The notes under the pieces were generated by a model. It was given only the letters and a program-made list of their open reading frames with translations. It made no database searches and was not told where the DNA came from. Source: JAMIFN01 sp964544605 (GTDB lineage: Bacteria > Pseudomonadota > Gammaproteobacteria > Burkholderiales > Burkholderiaceae_C). Taken from it: a stretch of 44,367 bases of DNA. The stretch lies in the NCBI GenBank assembly GCA_964544605.1, contig CAZJBX010000025.1, positions 1 through 44,367 of the forward strand, in the 5' to 3' direction. This document shows positions 16,151 through 24,578 of this stretch, one piece after another; positions within the stretch are counted from its first letter, which is position 1, and each line of letters begins with the position of its first letter. The position numbers and the translations under genes were made by a program.

Positions 16151-16954
16151 ATGAAATACGAATTTGCCGCCCTGACTGATGTTGGGCGGGTACGCCACAA
16201 CAACGAAGACTCGGTGCGCTTTAGCCCCGAGCTGGGTTTGGTTGTGCTTGCTGACGGTATGGGGGGCTACAACGCAGGCGAGGTCGCCAGCGGCATGACC
16301 ACGGCCTTGTTCGAGAGCGAAATGAGCCGCCACCTGGAGGCGCTGCGTGAGGGAAAGCTGGAGGCCGATGATTTGGGCGACTTGCTGCGAGAGGCTTTGC
16401 AGCATATCAATGCCCAGGTTTTTGATGCGGCGCACAGCCATGCCCAATACGCGGGCATGGGCACCACAGTGGTGGCCGGAATGCTGCTGAACGATGATTT
16501 GGTTTTGGCCCATTTGGGGGACTCTCGCGCTTATTTGCTGCGCGAGGAGGAGTTGATTCAGATCACGCGCGATCACTCCATGCTGCAAGAGTATTTGGAC
16601 ATGGGCCTGATTACGCCAGAGCAAGCGCCGCTGTGTGCTTGGAAGAACTTGGTGACGCGGGCCATTGGTGTCGAGCAGCAGGTGCACCCTGATATCACGG
16701 TGCAACCCGTACAAACGGGCGATATTGTCATGCTTTGCTCGGATGGCTTGAGCGATATGCTCACGCCCTACGAAATCACAGAAATGTTGAAAAACCGCAA
16801 CAATTCCCTACAGGCGCGAGCCAGTCACCTGATTGAGGCGGCGAATGCGGCGGGGGGCAAGGATAATATCTCCGTTATATTGGTTGAGACTCAGATGGAT
16901 GCGAGCAAGCAAGGTTTGGCGGCGCAACTGGGTCGCATTTTTTCAAGAAAATAA
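16151..16954 (+). CDS. PP2C-family serine/threonine protein phosphatase
   Basis: This soluble metal-dependent phosphatase should remove phosphate from Ser/Thr residues. The 267 residues contain the usual PP2C motifs in order: R-x-NNEDS near residue 20, VLADGMGGYNAGE (metal-binding Asp and Gly), AHLGDSRAYLL, TRDHSMLQEYLDMG, MLCSDGLSDML and the C-terminal KDNISVILVE. The catalytic aspartates are all present. It begins an apparent operon with an FHA protein (51 bases downstream), a CHASE2-cyclase and a phosphodiesterase-like protein. No Ser/Thr kinase is in the window, so its partner kinase lies elsewhere. Confidence 0.94.
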   Translation: MKYEFAALTDVGRVRHNNEDSVRFSPELGLVVLADGMGGYNAGEVASGMTTALFESEMSRHLEALREGKLEADDLGDLLREALQHINAQVFDAAHSHAQYAGMGTTVVAGMLLNDDLVLAHLGDSRAYLLREEELIQITRDHSMLQEYLDMGLITPEQAPLCAWKNLVTRAIGVEQQVHPDITVQPVQTGDIVMLCSDGLSDMLTPYEITEMLKNRNNSLQARASHLIEAANAAGGKDNISVILVETQMDASKQGLAAQLGRIFSRK

Positions 16955-17005
16955 GCCGCAAGAGGCTTCGCAAAGCGGGGCACTCTGTGACCACTGGGGC
17001 ATGCA

Positions 17006-17593
17006 ATGGCAAAGTTGATCGTATCTATTGACGGGGTTGTTATTCGAGAGGTGGAGCTCAGCAAAGAGCGCACCAGTATTGGCCGTCGCCCTTACAACGA
17101 TGTGGTGATTGACAACCTCGCTGTGAGCGGCGAGCACGCCGCATTGGTGCGCAAAGACGGCGGCTACTTCATTGAAGACCTCAACAGCACCAATGGCTCC
17201 TACCTCAATGGCAAGGCGCTCAAATTCGAGCGCGTGAGCAATGGCGATGTGGTGGAAATTGGCAAATACCGCATCAAGTTTTTGGCCGAAGAAGGCGATA
17301 CCCAGCCCGCTGGTATGGATGCGGGCGCGGTGGGCTCGGCCTATGTGCGCGTTGTTTCTGGCAGCGCCGCTGGTCGTGATGTCATGCTCACCAAAGTGGT
17401 GACCACCATTGGCAAGCCCGGTGTCGCCGTGGCGGCCATCACCAAACGCATGAGTGGCTATGTGATTGCCCATGTGGATGGCCAGAGCCAAACCTTGCTC
17501 AATGGCGAGGCTTTGGGCCAAGCGCCTGTGCCTTTGGAGTCAGGCGATCAGTTGGAGCTGGCTGGCACGAAAATGCAGTTCCGCATTGAGTAA
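17006..17593 (+). CDS. FHA-domain protein
   Basis: The N-terminal 90 residues form a forkhead-associated domain, a reader of phosphothreonine peptides: TSIGRRPYNDVVIDNLAVSG then EH, and DLNSTNGSYLNG with the conserved Gly-Arg, Ser, His and Asn-Gly positions. Residues about 100-195 could form a second, degenerate FHA-like beta-sandwich (DVMLTKVVTTIGKPG ... SQTLLNGEAL), because they repeat the general pattern without the Arg/Ser/His set. No membrane segment is seen. Between a PP2C phosphatase and a cyclase, the likely role is to sense a phosphorylated partner and pass the signal to the cyclase; this is inferred from context. Confidence 0.9.
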   Translation: MAKLIVSIDGVVIREVELSKERTSIGRRPYNDVVIDNLAVSGEHAALVRKDGGYFIEDLNSTNGSYLNGKALKFERVSNGDVVEIGKYRIKFLAEEGDTQPAGMDAGAVGSAYVRVVSGSAAGRDVMLTKVVTTIGKPGVAVAAITKRMSGYVIAHVDGQSQTLLNGEALGQAPVPLESGDQLELAGTKMQFRIE

Positions 17594-17628
17594 ATCGCCT
17601 GTGCGTCCTTGCCTGTGGCGTTGAGCTT

Positions 17629-19920
17629 GTGCGCAAGTTGCTGCTTTATTTGGGCAATTGGAGCCAGCACCGTTTGAGGCTGGTGCTGCTGGCTCTGCCT
17701 TTTCTGTTTTTTATCTTGCTCGTGCTCACAGGGGGCAGCCAGCGCCTGTTGGCCCCACTGGAAGACGCTTATTACGATGTGCGCTTGCGCTTGTTGATGC
17801 CACAAACGCGGGCTGACAACATCGTTATTGTGGATGTCGATGAGAAAAGCCTGGCCGAGCAAGGCCAGTGGCCTTGGCCACGGATTGAGATTGCCAAGCT
17901 GGTTGAGGAAATTTTCTCGCTTGAGGCCACGGCCTTGGGTGTGGATATGGTGCTGGCCGAGCCAGACAAAAGCTCGGGCTTATCGGTCTTGCTGGCTTTG
18001 GCGCATGATGAGGTTTTTGACTCGCCTGAATTCCTCAGCAAGCTGCAAGAGCTCAGTCCGCTGCTGGATTACGACAGGCTGCTGGCCCAGACCTTGAGCC
18101 AATACCCTGTGGCTTTGGGTTATTACTTCACCAGCGATGGCAATGGGCGGCAAAGTGGCTTGTTGCCTTCGCCCGTCTTGTCTGAGTTTGAGCTGCAAGG
18201 GGCGCAGATTCAAGCCAGCAGTTGGGATGGCTATGGGGCCAATTTACCGATTTTTTCCTTGGCGGCGCCCAATGCGGGCTTCTTCAACTCACTGAACTCG
18301 CGTGATGGCGCCGTGCGCGCTGTGCCTTTGCTGGCTGAGTTCAAAGGCAATTATTACGAATCTCTGCCTTTGGCGGTGCTGCGTTTGGCCTCCCAATTGC
18401 CTGAAGTGGAGCCCGGCTGGGCAGCCTCGGCGACGGCTTCGGCGGCCCGCTTGTCATCCGTGCGTTTGCGATACAAACATGGTGCGGCAGCCGCTATTCC
18501 TGTGGATGAGCGCGCTGCTGTGCTGGTGCCGTACCGAGGGCGTGGTGGGCCGCAAGGCGGCTCTTTTGCTTATTACTCAGCCAGTGATGTGATGCACAAG
18601 CGCCTGCCGGCTGAGAGCTTTCGGGGCAAATTGGTTTTGCTGGGCAGCAGCGCCCCAGGTTTGCTGGACTTGCGAGCCACGCCTGTGGGCGAGGCTTACC
18701 CTGGGGTGGAGGTTCATGCCAATGTGCTTGCGGGCATGTTAGAGGGACGCATACCGCAAAAACCCAGCTTCACCGAGGTGTATGAGCTGGGCCTGCTGCT
18801 GGTTTTGGGCGTGTTGCTGCTGGCCCTACCGCCTTCTTTGAGTTTGCCGCGCAGCTTGTTGGTGGTGGCTGGGCTGTCCTTATTGGTGATGGCACTCAAC
18901 AGCCTCCTCTTTTTGCGCTGGAATTGGGTTTTGCCCGCCAGCTCGCCTTTGCTGTTGCTGTGGAGTATGGGCTTGATTCATATCTTCTGTGGCTATGTTT
19001 TGGCCAGTCGGGCCAAATCTGAGCTGGCGCGTTTGTTTGGCAGCTATGTGCCATCAGAGCTGGTTGAGGTCATGGTCAAAGACCCTGAAAACTACAATAT
19101 GGAGGCGCGCAATGAGGAGCTGACGGTGATGTTTTGCGATGTGCGCGGCTTCACGCAATTGGCTGAAAACATCAACCCTTTGCGGGTGCAGCAATTGCTC
19201 AACGCCGTGTTTGGCCACCTCAATCAAATTATTAAAAGACACGGCGGCACCATTGACAAATACATGGGCGATTGCGTCATGGCCTTTTGGGGCGCGCCTT
19301 TGCCCGTGGCGGATCATGTGCGCCAAGCGGTATCGGCTGCACATGAGATTTCTGCCTCGGTGGAAGTTTTGAACAACTACCTGAGAGAGAAAAAACTTTT
19401 GCACCCCAGCCAAGGGCGGGTGGAGCTGAGCATTGCCCTGAACACAGGCGTGATGTGTGTGGGCAATATGGGCACGGAGCTGCGCCAAGCCTATACGGTG
19501 ATTGGCGATGAGGTGAATTTGGCCGCCCGCCTAGAGCCTTTGAGTCGTGTTTATGGCGTGGACATCATTGTGTCTGCGAAAACTTGTGCGCGTGCGCCTT
19601 GGTGGGTTTGGCAAGAGCTGGACGATGTCTATACCAAGGGCCGTGTGACCCGTGAGCGCATCTTTACCCCAGTGGCCAAGCAAGATGAAATGACCCCCGA
19701 ACTGGGGGCAGAGTTGCAGTTGTGGGATCAGTTTTTGGCGGCCTACCGTGCGCAGCAGCTTGAGCGTGCGGAGTCCTTGCTGAAGGGATTGCAGCAAATG
19801 CGGGCAAATTCCAGCATTTATAAACTTTATGCAAAAAGGTTGATAAAAATCAAAGAAAATGGCTTTCTTATGTTCTCTCACTCTGATCCTGCTGCTGAGC
19901 CTTTGGATACCCATTACTAA
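17629..19920 (+). CDS. CHASE2-sensor class III adenylate/guanylate cyclase
   Basis: This membrane signalling protein of 763 residues has an N-terminal anchor (about 17-34), a large periplasmic CHASE2 sensor (about 40-375), three membrane helices (about 385-460) and a cytosolic class III nucleotidyl cyclase domain (about 495-660). The two metal-binding aspartates are D504 (FCDVRGF) and D548 (KYMGDCVMAFWG). K544 and D627 sit at purine-selecting positions, and N630 and R634 (IGDEVNLAARLE) are the transition-state pair, so the domain looks active. Lys and Asp at these positions favour ATP, hence cAMP. The start is GTG at 17629, 35 bases after the FHA gene. The C-terminal 80 residues are helical and unassigned. 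Confidence 0.93.
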   Translation: MRKLLLYLGNWSQHRLRLVLLALPFLFFILLVLTGGSQRLLAPLEDAYYDVRLRLLMPQTRADNIVIVDVDEKSLAEQGQWPWPRIEIAKLVEEIFSLEATALGVDMVLAEPDKSSGLSVLLALAHDEVFDSPEFLSKLQELSPLLDYDRLLAQTLSQYPVALGYYFTSDGNGRQSGLLPSPVLSEFELQGAQIQASSWDGYGANLPIFSLAAPNAGFFNSLNSRDGAVRAVPLLAEFKGNYYESLPLAVLRLASQLPEVEPGWAASATASAARLSSVRLRYKHGAAAAIPVDERAAVLVPYRGRGGPQGGSFAYYSASDVMHKRLPAESFRGKLVLLGSSAPGLLDLRATPVGEAYPGVEVHANVLAGMLEGRIPQKPSFTEVYELGLLLVLGVLLLALPPSLSLPRSLLVVAGLSLLVMALNSLLFLRWNWVLPASSPLLLLWSMGLIHIFCGYVLASRAKSELARLFGSYVPSELVEVMVKDPENYNMEARNEELTVMFCDVRGFTQLAENINPLRVQQLLNAVFGHLNQIIKRHGGTIDKYMGDCVMAFWGAPLPVADHVRQAVSAAHEISASVEVLNNYLREKKLLHPSQGRVELSIALNTGVMCVGNMGTELRQAYTVIGDEVNLAARLEPLSRVYGVDIIVSAKTCARAPWWVWQELDDVYTKGRVTRERIFTPVAKQDEMTPELGAELQLWDQFLAAYRAQQLERAESLLKGLQQMRANSSIYKLYAKRLIKIKENGFLMFSHSDPAAEPLDTHY

Positions 19921-19935
19921 GAAAAAAATCAAATC

Positions 19936-20769
19936 ATGTGGATGCAGACTCTTGGCAGCTCCGGTGCCATAGCCCAAGGTTGTTACACCAGTTCCTTTCT
20001 GGTGGATGGGAATTTGCTGCTGGATGCAGGCACGGGTGTGGGCACGCTCACGCGCGAGGCCATGCTGGAGGTGGATCACATCTTCATCACGCATTCGCAT
20101 TTGGATCACATTGCTGCCCTGCCTTTGCTGCTCGATAGTGTCATGTCGCAGCGCATGGCCGAGGGCCGCCCGCCCGTCATGGTTTATGCCTTGGCGGAAA
20201 CCATACATACCTTGAAGGCCCATATCTTTAACCGCCAAATTTGGCCTGACTTCACGCGTTTGCCTTCGCAGGCGCAGCCTGTTATGCGCTTTGTTGCGGT
20301 CAAGGTGGGCGAGCAAGTGCAGGTGGGTGACGCCCTGGGGCATATGGTCGAAGTCTTGCCCGCCAGCCACTCGGTGCCCGCCGTGGGCTATGCCGTGCGC
20401 TGTGGCTTGAAGGGGGCTTCTTTGGTCTATACGGGCGATACGGGGCCGAACCCCGCTTTGTGGCGGCGCTTGCGAGACATGTCGGTCGCAGCCCTCATCA
20501 TTGAAACGGCCTTTAGCGATGCCGAGTGCCCCATTGCCAAAGCGGCCTTGCACCACACGCCGTCCAGTCTGGCCCATGAGCTCAATCAAATCCCGCCAGA
20601 GCAGGCTTATCCCATCTATATCACCCACACCAAGCCGGCTGAAACTGAGCTGATTGCGCAAGAGATTCGCGCTTGGGCACTGGGGCGTGGTGATGGCCTT
20701 TCTGCTTGGGCACCCTATATTGTGTTTTTGCAAGCGGGCCAGCGTCTAGAATTGAGCCCTTCACGGTAG
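19936..20769 (+). CDS. Metallo-beta-lactamase-fold 3',5'-cyclic-nucleotide phosphodiesterase-like protein
   Basis: The 277-residue protein has the metallo-beta-lactamase fold with the metal motif HSHLDH (residues 54-59, in FITHSHLDHIAALPLLLDSV). This fits the class II cyclic-nucleotide phosphodiesterase signature (H-x-H-L-D-H), seen in yeast PDE1 and Vibrio CpdP. Other ligand-bearing blocks are PASHSVPAVGY (His), YTGDTGPNPALW (Asp), ETAFSD and YITHTKP (His). It starts 15 bases after the cyclase stop, so synthesis and breakdown of the same cyclic nucleotide appear to be encoded together. A tRNase Z-like or other hydrolase role is possible, but the motif and the neighbour favour a phosphodiesterase. 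Confidence 0.82.
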   Translation: MWMQTLGSSGAIAQGCYTSSFLVDGNLLLDAGTGVGTLTREAMLEVDHIFITHSHLDHIAALPLLLDSVMSQRMAEGRPPVMVYALAETIHTLKAHIFNRQIWPDFTRLPSQAQPVMRFVAVKVGEQVQVGDALGHMVEVLPASHSVPAVGYAVRCGLKGASLVYTGDTGPNPALWRRLRDMSVAALIIETAFSDAECPIAKAALHHTPSSLAHELNQIPPEQAYPIYITHTKPAETELIAQEIRAWALGRGDGLSAWAPYIVFLQAGQRLELSPSR

Positions 20770-20796
20770 GCCATCGCGTTAAGCGGGTCAGCCGAC

Positions 20797-20838
20797 GGTG
20801 GCCCCGTTGTGCCACCAGGCCCCCCAGAGGCGGGGCCC
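20797..20838. repeat. Two tandem GC-rich hairpins upstream of hupB
   Basis: GGTGGC pairs with GCCACC (20797-20802 with 20811-20816), and GGCCCC pairs with GGGGCC (20818-20823 with 20832-20837); the loops are 8 bases each. They lie between the phosphodiesterase-like stop and the hupB ribosome site. There is no T run, so they may be a Rho-dependent or processing site, or part of the hupB leader. Confidence 0.5.
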
Positions 20839-20889
20839 AAATTTGGCGCTGCGACGCCATTGTCTTTGACACCCAGATTAGGAGTTTTT

Positions 20890-21171
20890 GTGAACAAATC
20901 AGAATTGGTCGATTACATCGCCGAACAAGCCGATATTTCTAAAGCCTCTGCCTCGCGCGCCCTTGAGGCCGTGCTGGGTGGCATCAGCCTGAGCTTGCAG
21001 CAAGGTGAAAGCGTGGCTTTGGTGGGTTTTGGCACTTTTGCCGTGGGTGAGCGCAAGGCCCGTACCGGGCGCAACCCCAAGACGCGGGAAACAATTGAGA
21101 TTGCCGCTGCGCGGGTGGCCAAATTCCGCCCTGGCAAGCTGTTGAAAGACCAACTGAACGAAAAAAAATAA
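20890..21171 (+). CDS. hupB: HU-family nucleoid DNA-binding protein
   Basis: HU is a small basic dimeric protein that bends DNA and organises the nucleoid. From GTG 20890 the product is 93 residues, the family norm: MNKSELVDYIAEQADISK at the N-terminus, the FGTFAVGERKAR turn, GRNPKTRETIEI in the DNA-binding arm (the Pro that intercalates DNA is present) and KFRPGKLLKDQL at the end. GTG is supported by AGGAG at 20880-20884; the open frame continues 27 codons upstream through the hairpins and is not HU-like. tRNA-Val and ppiD follow, an order common in Burkholderiales. Confidence 0.96.
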   Translation: MNKSELVDYIAEQADISKASASRALEAVLGGISLSLQQGESVALVGFGTFAVGERKARTGRNPKTRETIEIAAARVAKFRPGKLLKDQLNEKK

Positions 21172-21187
21172 AACTTTTTTAAGAAAG

Positions 21188-21217
21188 TTGCAAAAGCCTC
21201 AAAAGTGTGGCTATAAT
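21188..21217 (+). promoter_or_regulatory. Sigma-70 promoter of tRNA-Val
   Basis: TTGCAA (21188-21193) and a perfect TATAAT (21212-21217) are separated by 18 bases. They lie about 25 bases before the mature tRNA 5' end, the expected geometry. Confidence 0.8.
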
Positions 21218-21242
21218 TTCGGTTTACGGCAGACATGCTTGC

Positions 21243-21318
21243 GGGTGCTTAGCTCAGTTGGTAGAGCGGCGCCCTTACAAGGCGTAGGTCGGCGGTTCGA
21301 CCCCGTCAGCACCCACCA
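21243..21318 (+). tRNA. tRNA-Val (anticodon TAC)
   Basis: A full cloverleaf can be drawn: acceptor GGGTGCT / AGCACCC, D-arm AGCTCAGTTGGTAGAGC, anticodon loop CTTACAA with TAC, T-arm GGCGGTTCGACCCCGTC, discriminator A and an encoded CCA at 21316-21318. The length is 76 bases including CCA. Confidence 0.97.
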
Positions 21319-21345
21319 CCGCATCAGTCTTGCTGTCAAACGACG

Positions 21346-21378
21346 AAAAGCGAACCTGTGAGGGCTCGCTTTTTTTTT
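21346..21378 (+). terminator. Rho-independent terminator after tRNA-Val
   Basis: AAAAGCGA (21346-21353) pairs with TCGCTTTT (21366-21373) and is followed by an uninterrupted T run to 21378. It should end the hupB/tRNA-Val transcript before ppiD. Confidence 0.85.
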
Positions 21379-21434
21379 GCGTAGAATTTGCTTCGCTTCT
21401 TCTTTTCACTGGCAGCCCTTGGCTTGGCTCTTAT

Positions 21435-23372
21435 ATGTTTGAATTCATTCGCACGCACAACCGTTTGATGCAGTTTCTTTTGCTGCTTTTGGTGTTTCCG
21501 GCCTTTGTGGCCATTGGCTTTTATGGCTACAGCCAAGCCGATGGCGGCCCCGCTGTGGCGACTGTGGGCGGCGACAAAATCACCCAAATCGATTGGGATC
21601 AAGAGATTCAGCGCGTGGGCCAAGAGATGCGCCAAGCTGACCCCAGCTTCGACATTGCCCTGCTGGATGAACCTGCACAAAAGCAAGCGATTTTGGAGGG
21701 CCTGATTGAGACCCGTCTGCTGCAAAAAGCTGTGCATGATTTGCGCTTGCAAGTGGGCCCGCAGCAAGTGGCCTTGGCCTTGGCGCAAGACCCCACCGTG
21801 GCCAGCTTGCGCGATGACAGCGGCAAAATCGATATGCAGGCTTACCACCAGTTGCTCAGCAGCAGCGGTTTGACAGCGGCACAGTTTGAGGCAGGCGTGC
21901 GCCAAAACATGAGCCAAGAGCAATTCCAAACGGCGGTGTATGGCACGGCCTTGACCGTGGCCAAGCTGCGTGATTACTACGGCCAAGCCTTTCTGCAAAG
22001 CCGCACCGTGGAGCTGCTGCGCTTGAATAGCGCAAACTATTTGGCCAGTGTGCAGGTGGATGACGCGGCCCTGCAAGCCTTCTATGACAAAAACACCGAT
22101 GCCTTCAAAACCACAGAAGAAGTGGATGTGCAATATGCCTTGCTGACGCCTGAGGCCGTGCTGGCGGGTTTGAGCTTTAGCGACGAGCAGTTGCGCAGCT
22201 ATTTTGAACAAAACCAAGGCCGTTTTGCGGGTGAACAAAGCCGCCATTTGCGCCATATTTATTTCGAGCTGCCCGAAGGCGAGGCGGCCCAAGCTGAGGC
22301 CCGCAGCAAGGCCGAGGCGGTGCTGGCCCAAGTGAAAGCTGCGCCGGAAAGCTTTGCTGAGCTGGCCCGCAAAGAATCGCAAGACCCTGGCTCTGCCGCC
22401 GAAGGCGGGGATTTGGGCTTTGTGGCGATTGGCACGATTGGCGATGCGGCCTTTGACCGCGCAGCCTTTGCTTTGCAGAAAAATGAAATCAGCGGCGTGG
22501 TGACGGGCGGCACGGGCTTGCACATCATTCAGGCGCTGGAGCTGCGCGGTAGCGCCAAGCCCTTTGAGGCTGTGCGTGAGGAAGTGCTGGCGGCGGTGCG
22601 TGCCGAACAAGGCGCGAAGAAATACGCCGAAGCCATCGACCTCTTCCGCGATGCGGTGGAAGATGTGGACGATTTGGCCGCTGTAGCCAAGCAGTTCAAT
22701 TTAGAAGTGCAGACCGTAAACAAACTGCAACGCAATGGCGCTGCTTTGGCCGAAGTCGCGCCTGAGCTGCGCGACCGCAAATGGCTGGCGGCGATTTTTG
22801 CGCCTGAGGCTTTGGGGCAAAAACACAATACTGCCGCGTTTGAAGTGGGCGGCAACAACTGGGTGGCTGGCCGTGTGCTGGCGCACCGCCCTGTGAAAGT
22901 GCGCCCTTTGAGCGAGGTGCGTGAGCAGGCCGTGGCCATGTACAAGGTGGAGCAGGCGCAAGCCAAGGCCGTGGCTGCTGCGGCTGAGAGCAAAAAAGCC
23001 TGGCAAGCGGGCGAAACGCCCAGCGGTGTTGAAAAGCTCAGCATCAGCCGCCTGCCTTCGGCCACCGTGCCCGCCGCTGTGGTCGAGCAAGTGATGCAGG
23101 CCGATGTGAGCGAGCTGCCTGTGTGGTTGGATGTGACTTTGCCTGGCAACGGCGGTCAAGCGCTGCTGCGCATCACCAGCGTGGGCCAAGTGCAGGGCGG
23201 GCCTGAGCTGGAGGCGGTGCAGGCGCAATTGGGCCAAGGTGTGCAAGAGGCTTTGAGCCGCGCTGAGCTGAATGCCTTTTTGGCCCAACTCAAGAAAAAA
23301 TACAAAGTCAAAATCAAAGTGCCCCAGCCCGCTGCCGATGCAGCGGCCAAGGCTGAGGCCGAGCAAGGCTAA
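21435..23372 (+). CDS. ppiD: Periplasmic folding chaperone with parvulin domain, PpiD-like
   Basis: PpiD is an inner-membrane-anchored chaperone that helps newly exported proteins fold in the periplasm. From ATG 21435 the product has 645 residues: one N-terminal membrane helix (about 12-32), a SurA-like helical region (about 40-240), a parvulin peptidyl-prolyl isomerase domain (about 265-365; RHIYFELPEG ... SQDPGSAAEGGDLGFV ... GLHIIQ) and a C-terminal helical half. Size and order match PpiD rather than the shorter, soluble SurA. The open frame extends 35 codons upstream through the tRNA terminator, which rules that extension out. A terminator follows the stop directly. Confidence 0.93.
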   Translation: MFEFIRTHNRLMQFLLLLLVFPAFVAIGFYGYSQADGGPAVATVGGDKITQIDWDQEIQRVGQEMRQADPSFDIALLDEPAQKQAILEGLIETRLLQKAVHDLRLQVGPQQVALALAQDPTVASLRDDSGKIDMQAYHQLLSSSGLTAAQFEAGVRQNMSQEQFQTAVYGTALTVAKLRDYYGQAFLQSRTVELLRLNSANYLASVQVDDAALQAFYDKNTDAFKTTEEVDVQYALLTPEAVLAGLSFSDEQLRSYFEQNQGRFAGEQSRHLRHIYFELPEGEAAQAEARSKAEAVLAQVKAAPESFAELARKESQDPGSAAEGGDLGFVAIGTIGDAAFDRAAFALQKNEISGVVTGGTGLHIIQALELRGSAKPFEAVREEVLAAVRAEQGAKKYAEAIDLFRDAVEDVDDLAAVAKQFNLEVQTVNKLQRNGAALAEVAPELRDRKWLAAIFAPEALGQKHNTAAFEVGGNNWVAGRVLAHRPVKVRPLSEVREQAVAMYKVEQAQAKAVAAAAESKKAWQAGETPSGVEKLSISRLPSATVPAAVVEQVMQADVSELPVWLDVTLPGNGGQALLRITSVGQVQGGPELEAVQAQLGQGVQEALSRAELNAFLAQLKKKYKVKIKVPQPAADAAAKAEAEQG

Positions 23373-23378
23373 AACAGA

Positions 23379-23401
23379 GGGCGCGGCAGAGCGCCCTTTT
23401 T
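23379..23401 (+). terminator. Rho-independent terminator of ppiD
   Basis: GGGCGC (23379-23384), a 6-base loop and GCGCCC (23391-23396) are followed by five T. It starts 7 bases after the ppiD stop. Confidence 0.85.
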
Positions 23402-23420
23402 CAATCAAAGGGCTGTGGCC

Positions 23421-24545
23421 ATGGCTGAGTGCTATATCGGTTTGATGTCAGGAACCTCGCTGGACGGCGTGGACGGCCTGCTGCTGGATATGGCCGCGCC
23501 GCGCCAAACGGCGGTGAAGGCGTTTGCCAGTGTGGATTTCTCGCCCGAGTTGCGGGCCGAGTTCCTGGCCTTGAACCACAGCGGCGGCAGCAATGAGTTG
23601 CACCGCGCGGCCTTGGCGGGCAATGCCCTGGCCTTGGCCTATGCGGAAGTGGTGGGCAAGCTGCTGGCGCAGGCCGGCCTAGAGGCTGCTGATGTGGCCG
23701 CCATTGGCGCGCATGGGCAAACCGTGCGGCATCAGCCGCAATTGCATGACGGCATGGGCTACACCCTGCAAATCAACCAAGGCGCATTGCTGGCCGAGCG
23801 CACGGGCATCACCGTGGTGGCGGATTTCCGCAGCCGCGATGTGGCCGCTGGCGGGCAGGGTGCGCCGCTGGCCCCCTTCTTCCACCAAGCGTGGTTTGAG
23901 GGCGCAGGCGCAAGGGGTTTGGCCGTGCTCAATATTGGCGGCATCAGCAACCTCAGTGTGCTGCGTGCTGAGCAGCCTGTGCTGGGCTTTGACTGCGGCC
24001 CTGGTAATGCCTTGATGGACGCTTGGGTGCAGCAGCATAAGGGGCAGGCTTTTGATGCCGATGGCGCTTGGGCCGCTAGCGGGCAGGTTGATGCCGATTT
24101 GCTGGCTCGCTTGCTCAGTGAACCGTATTTTTCACAAAGCGCACCCAAAAGCACGGGGCGCGACCTGTTCCACCTCGATTGGCTGCAAGGCCATTTGGCC
24201 GCCAGCGGGCAGGCTGTGGCGGCAGTGGATGTGCAGGCCACTTTGCTGGAGCTCACAGCCCGCAGCGTGGCCCATGATGTGCTGCGCCACGCCATGCCCC
24301 TGCCGCCGCAATTGCTGGTGTGCGGCGGTGGTGCTTACAACGGCGCATTGATGCGGCGCTTGCAGGCCCTGTTGCCAGAGCTGGCGGTGCGCAGCTCGGC
24401 CGAATACGGTTTGGCCCCGAATCAGGTGGAAGCGGCAGCTTTTGCTTGGTTGGCGGCCATGGCTGTGCGCGGCCAGCGCTTGGATTTAAGCCCCGTCACA
24501 GGGGCGCAGGGGGCGCGCATTTTGGGCGCGATTTACCCTGCTTGA
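23421..24545 (+). CDS. anmK: Anhydro-N-acetylmuramic acid kinase
   Basis: AnmK phosphorylates and opens 1,6-anhydro-N-acetylmuramate during recycling of cell-wall fragments, giving N-acetylmuramate 6-phosphate. The 374 residues have the defining N-terminus YIGLMSGTSLDGVDG, then GAHGQTVRHQP, VVADFRSRDVAAGGQGAPL, LNIGGISNLS, GFDCGPGNALMD and CGGGAYN, as in the sugar-kinase-like AnmK family. I chose ATG 23421 (AAAGGG at 23407-23412 is 8 bases away); a GTG two codons earlier is too close to that site. Confidence 0.96.
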   Translation: MAECYIGLMSGTSLDGVDGLLLDMAAPRQTAVKAFASVDFSPELRAEFLALNHSGGSNELHRAALAGNALALAYAEVVGKLLAQAGLEAADVAAIGAHGQTVRHQPQLHDGMGYTLQINQGALLAERTGITVVADFRSRDVAAGGQGAPLAPFFHQAWFEGAGARGLAVLNIGGISNLSVLRAEQPVLGFDCGPGNALMDAWVQQHKGQAFDADGAWAASGQVDADLLARLLSEPYFSQSAPKSTGRDLFHLDWLQGHLAASGQAVAAVDVQATLLELTARSVAHDVLRHAMPLPPQLLVCGGGAYNGALMRRLQALLPELAVRSSAEYGLAPNQVEAAAFAWLAAMAVRGQRLDLSPVTGAQGARILGAIYPA

Positions 24546-24578
24546 TGTGAGCCATTGAAACAAGAAAGACCTTGAGCC

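Noticed and set aside
14588..16714. 708-codon minus-strand open frame that would extend the hsaA-like protein by about 310 residues
   Set aside because: The extension has no family similarity, runs antisense through the PP2C gene and crosses the divergent spacer. ATG 15781 gives the normal HsaA length.
20867..20872. Perfect TTGACA as a -35 box for hupB
   Set aside because: Its -10 partner would fall inside the hupB coding region, so it cannot drive hupB from the chosen start.
21336..22610. 424-codon antisense open frame in ppiD
   Set aside because: It is the mirror of a clear chaperone gene and runs into the tRNA-Val terminator; it has no recognisable domain.
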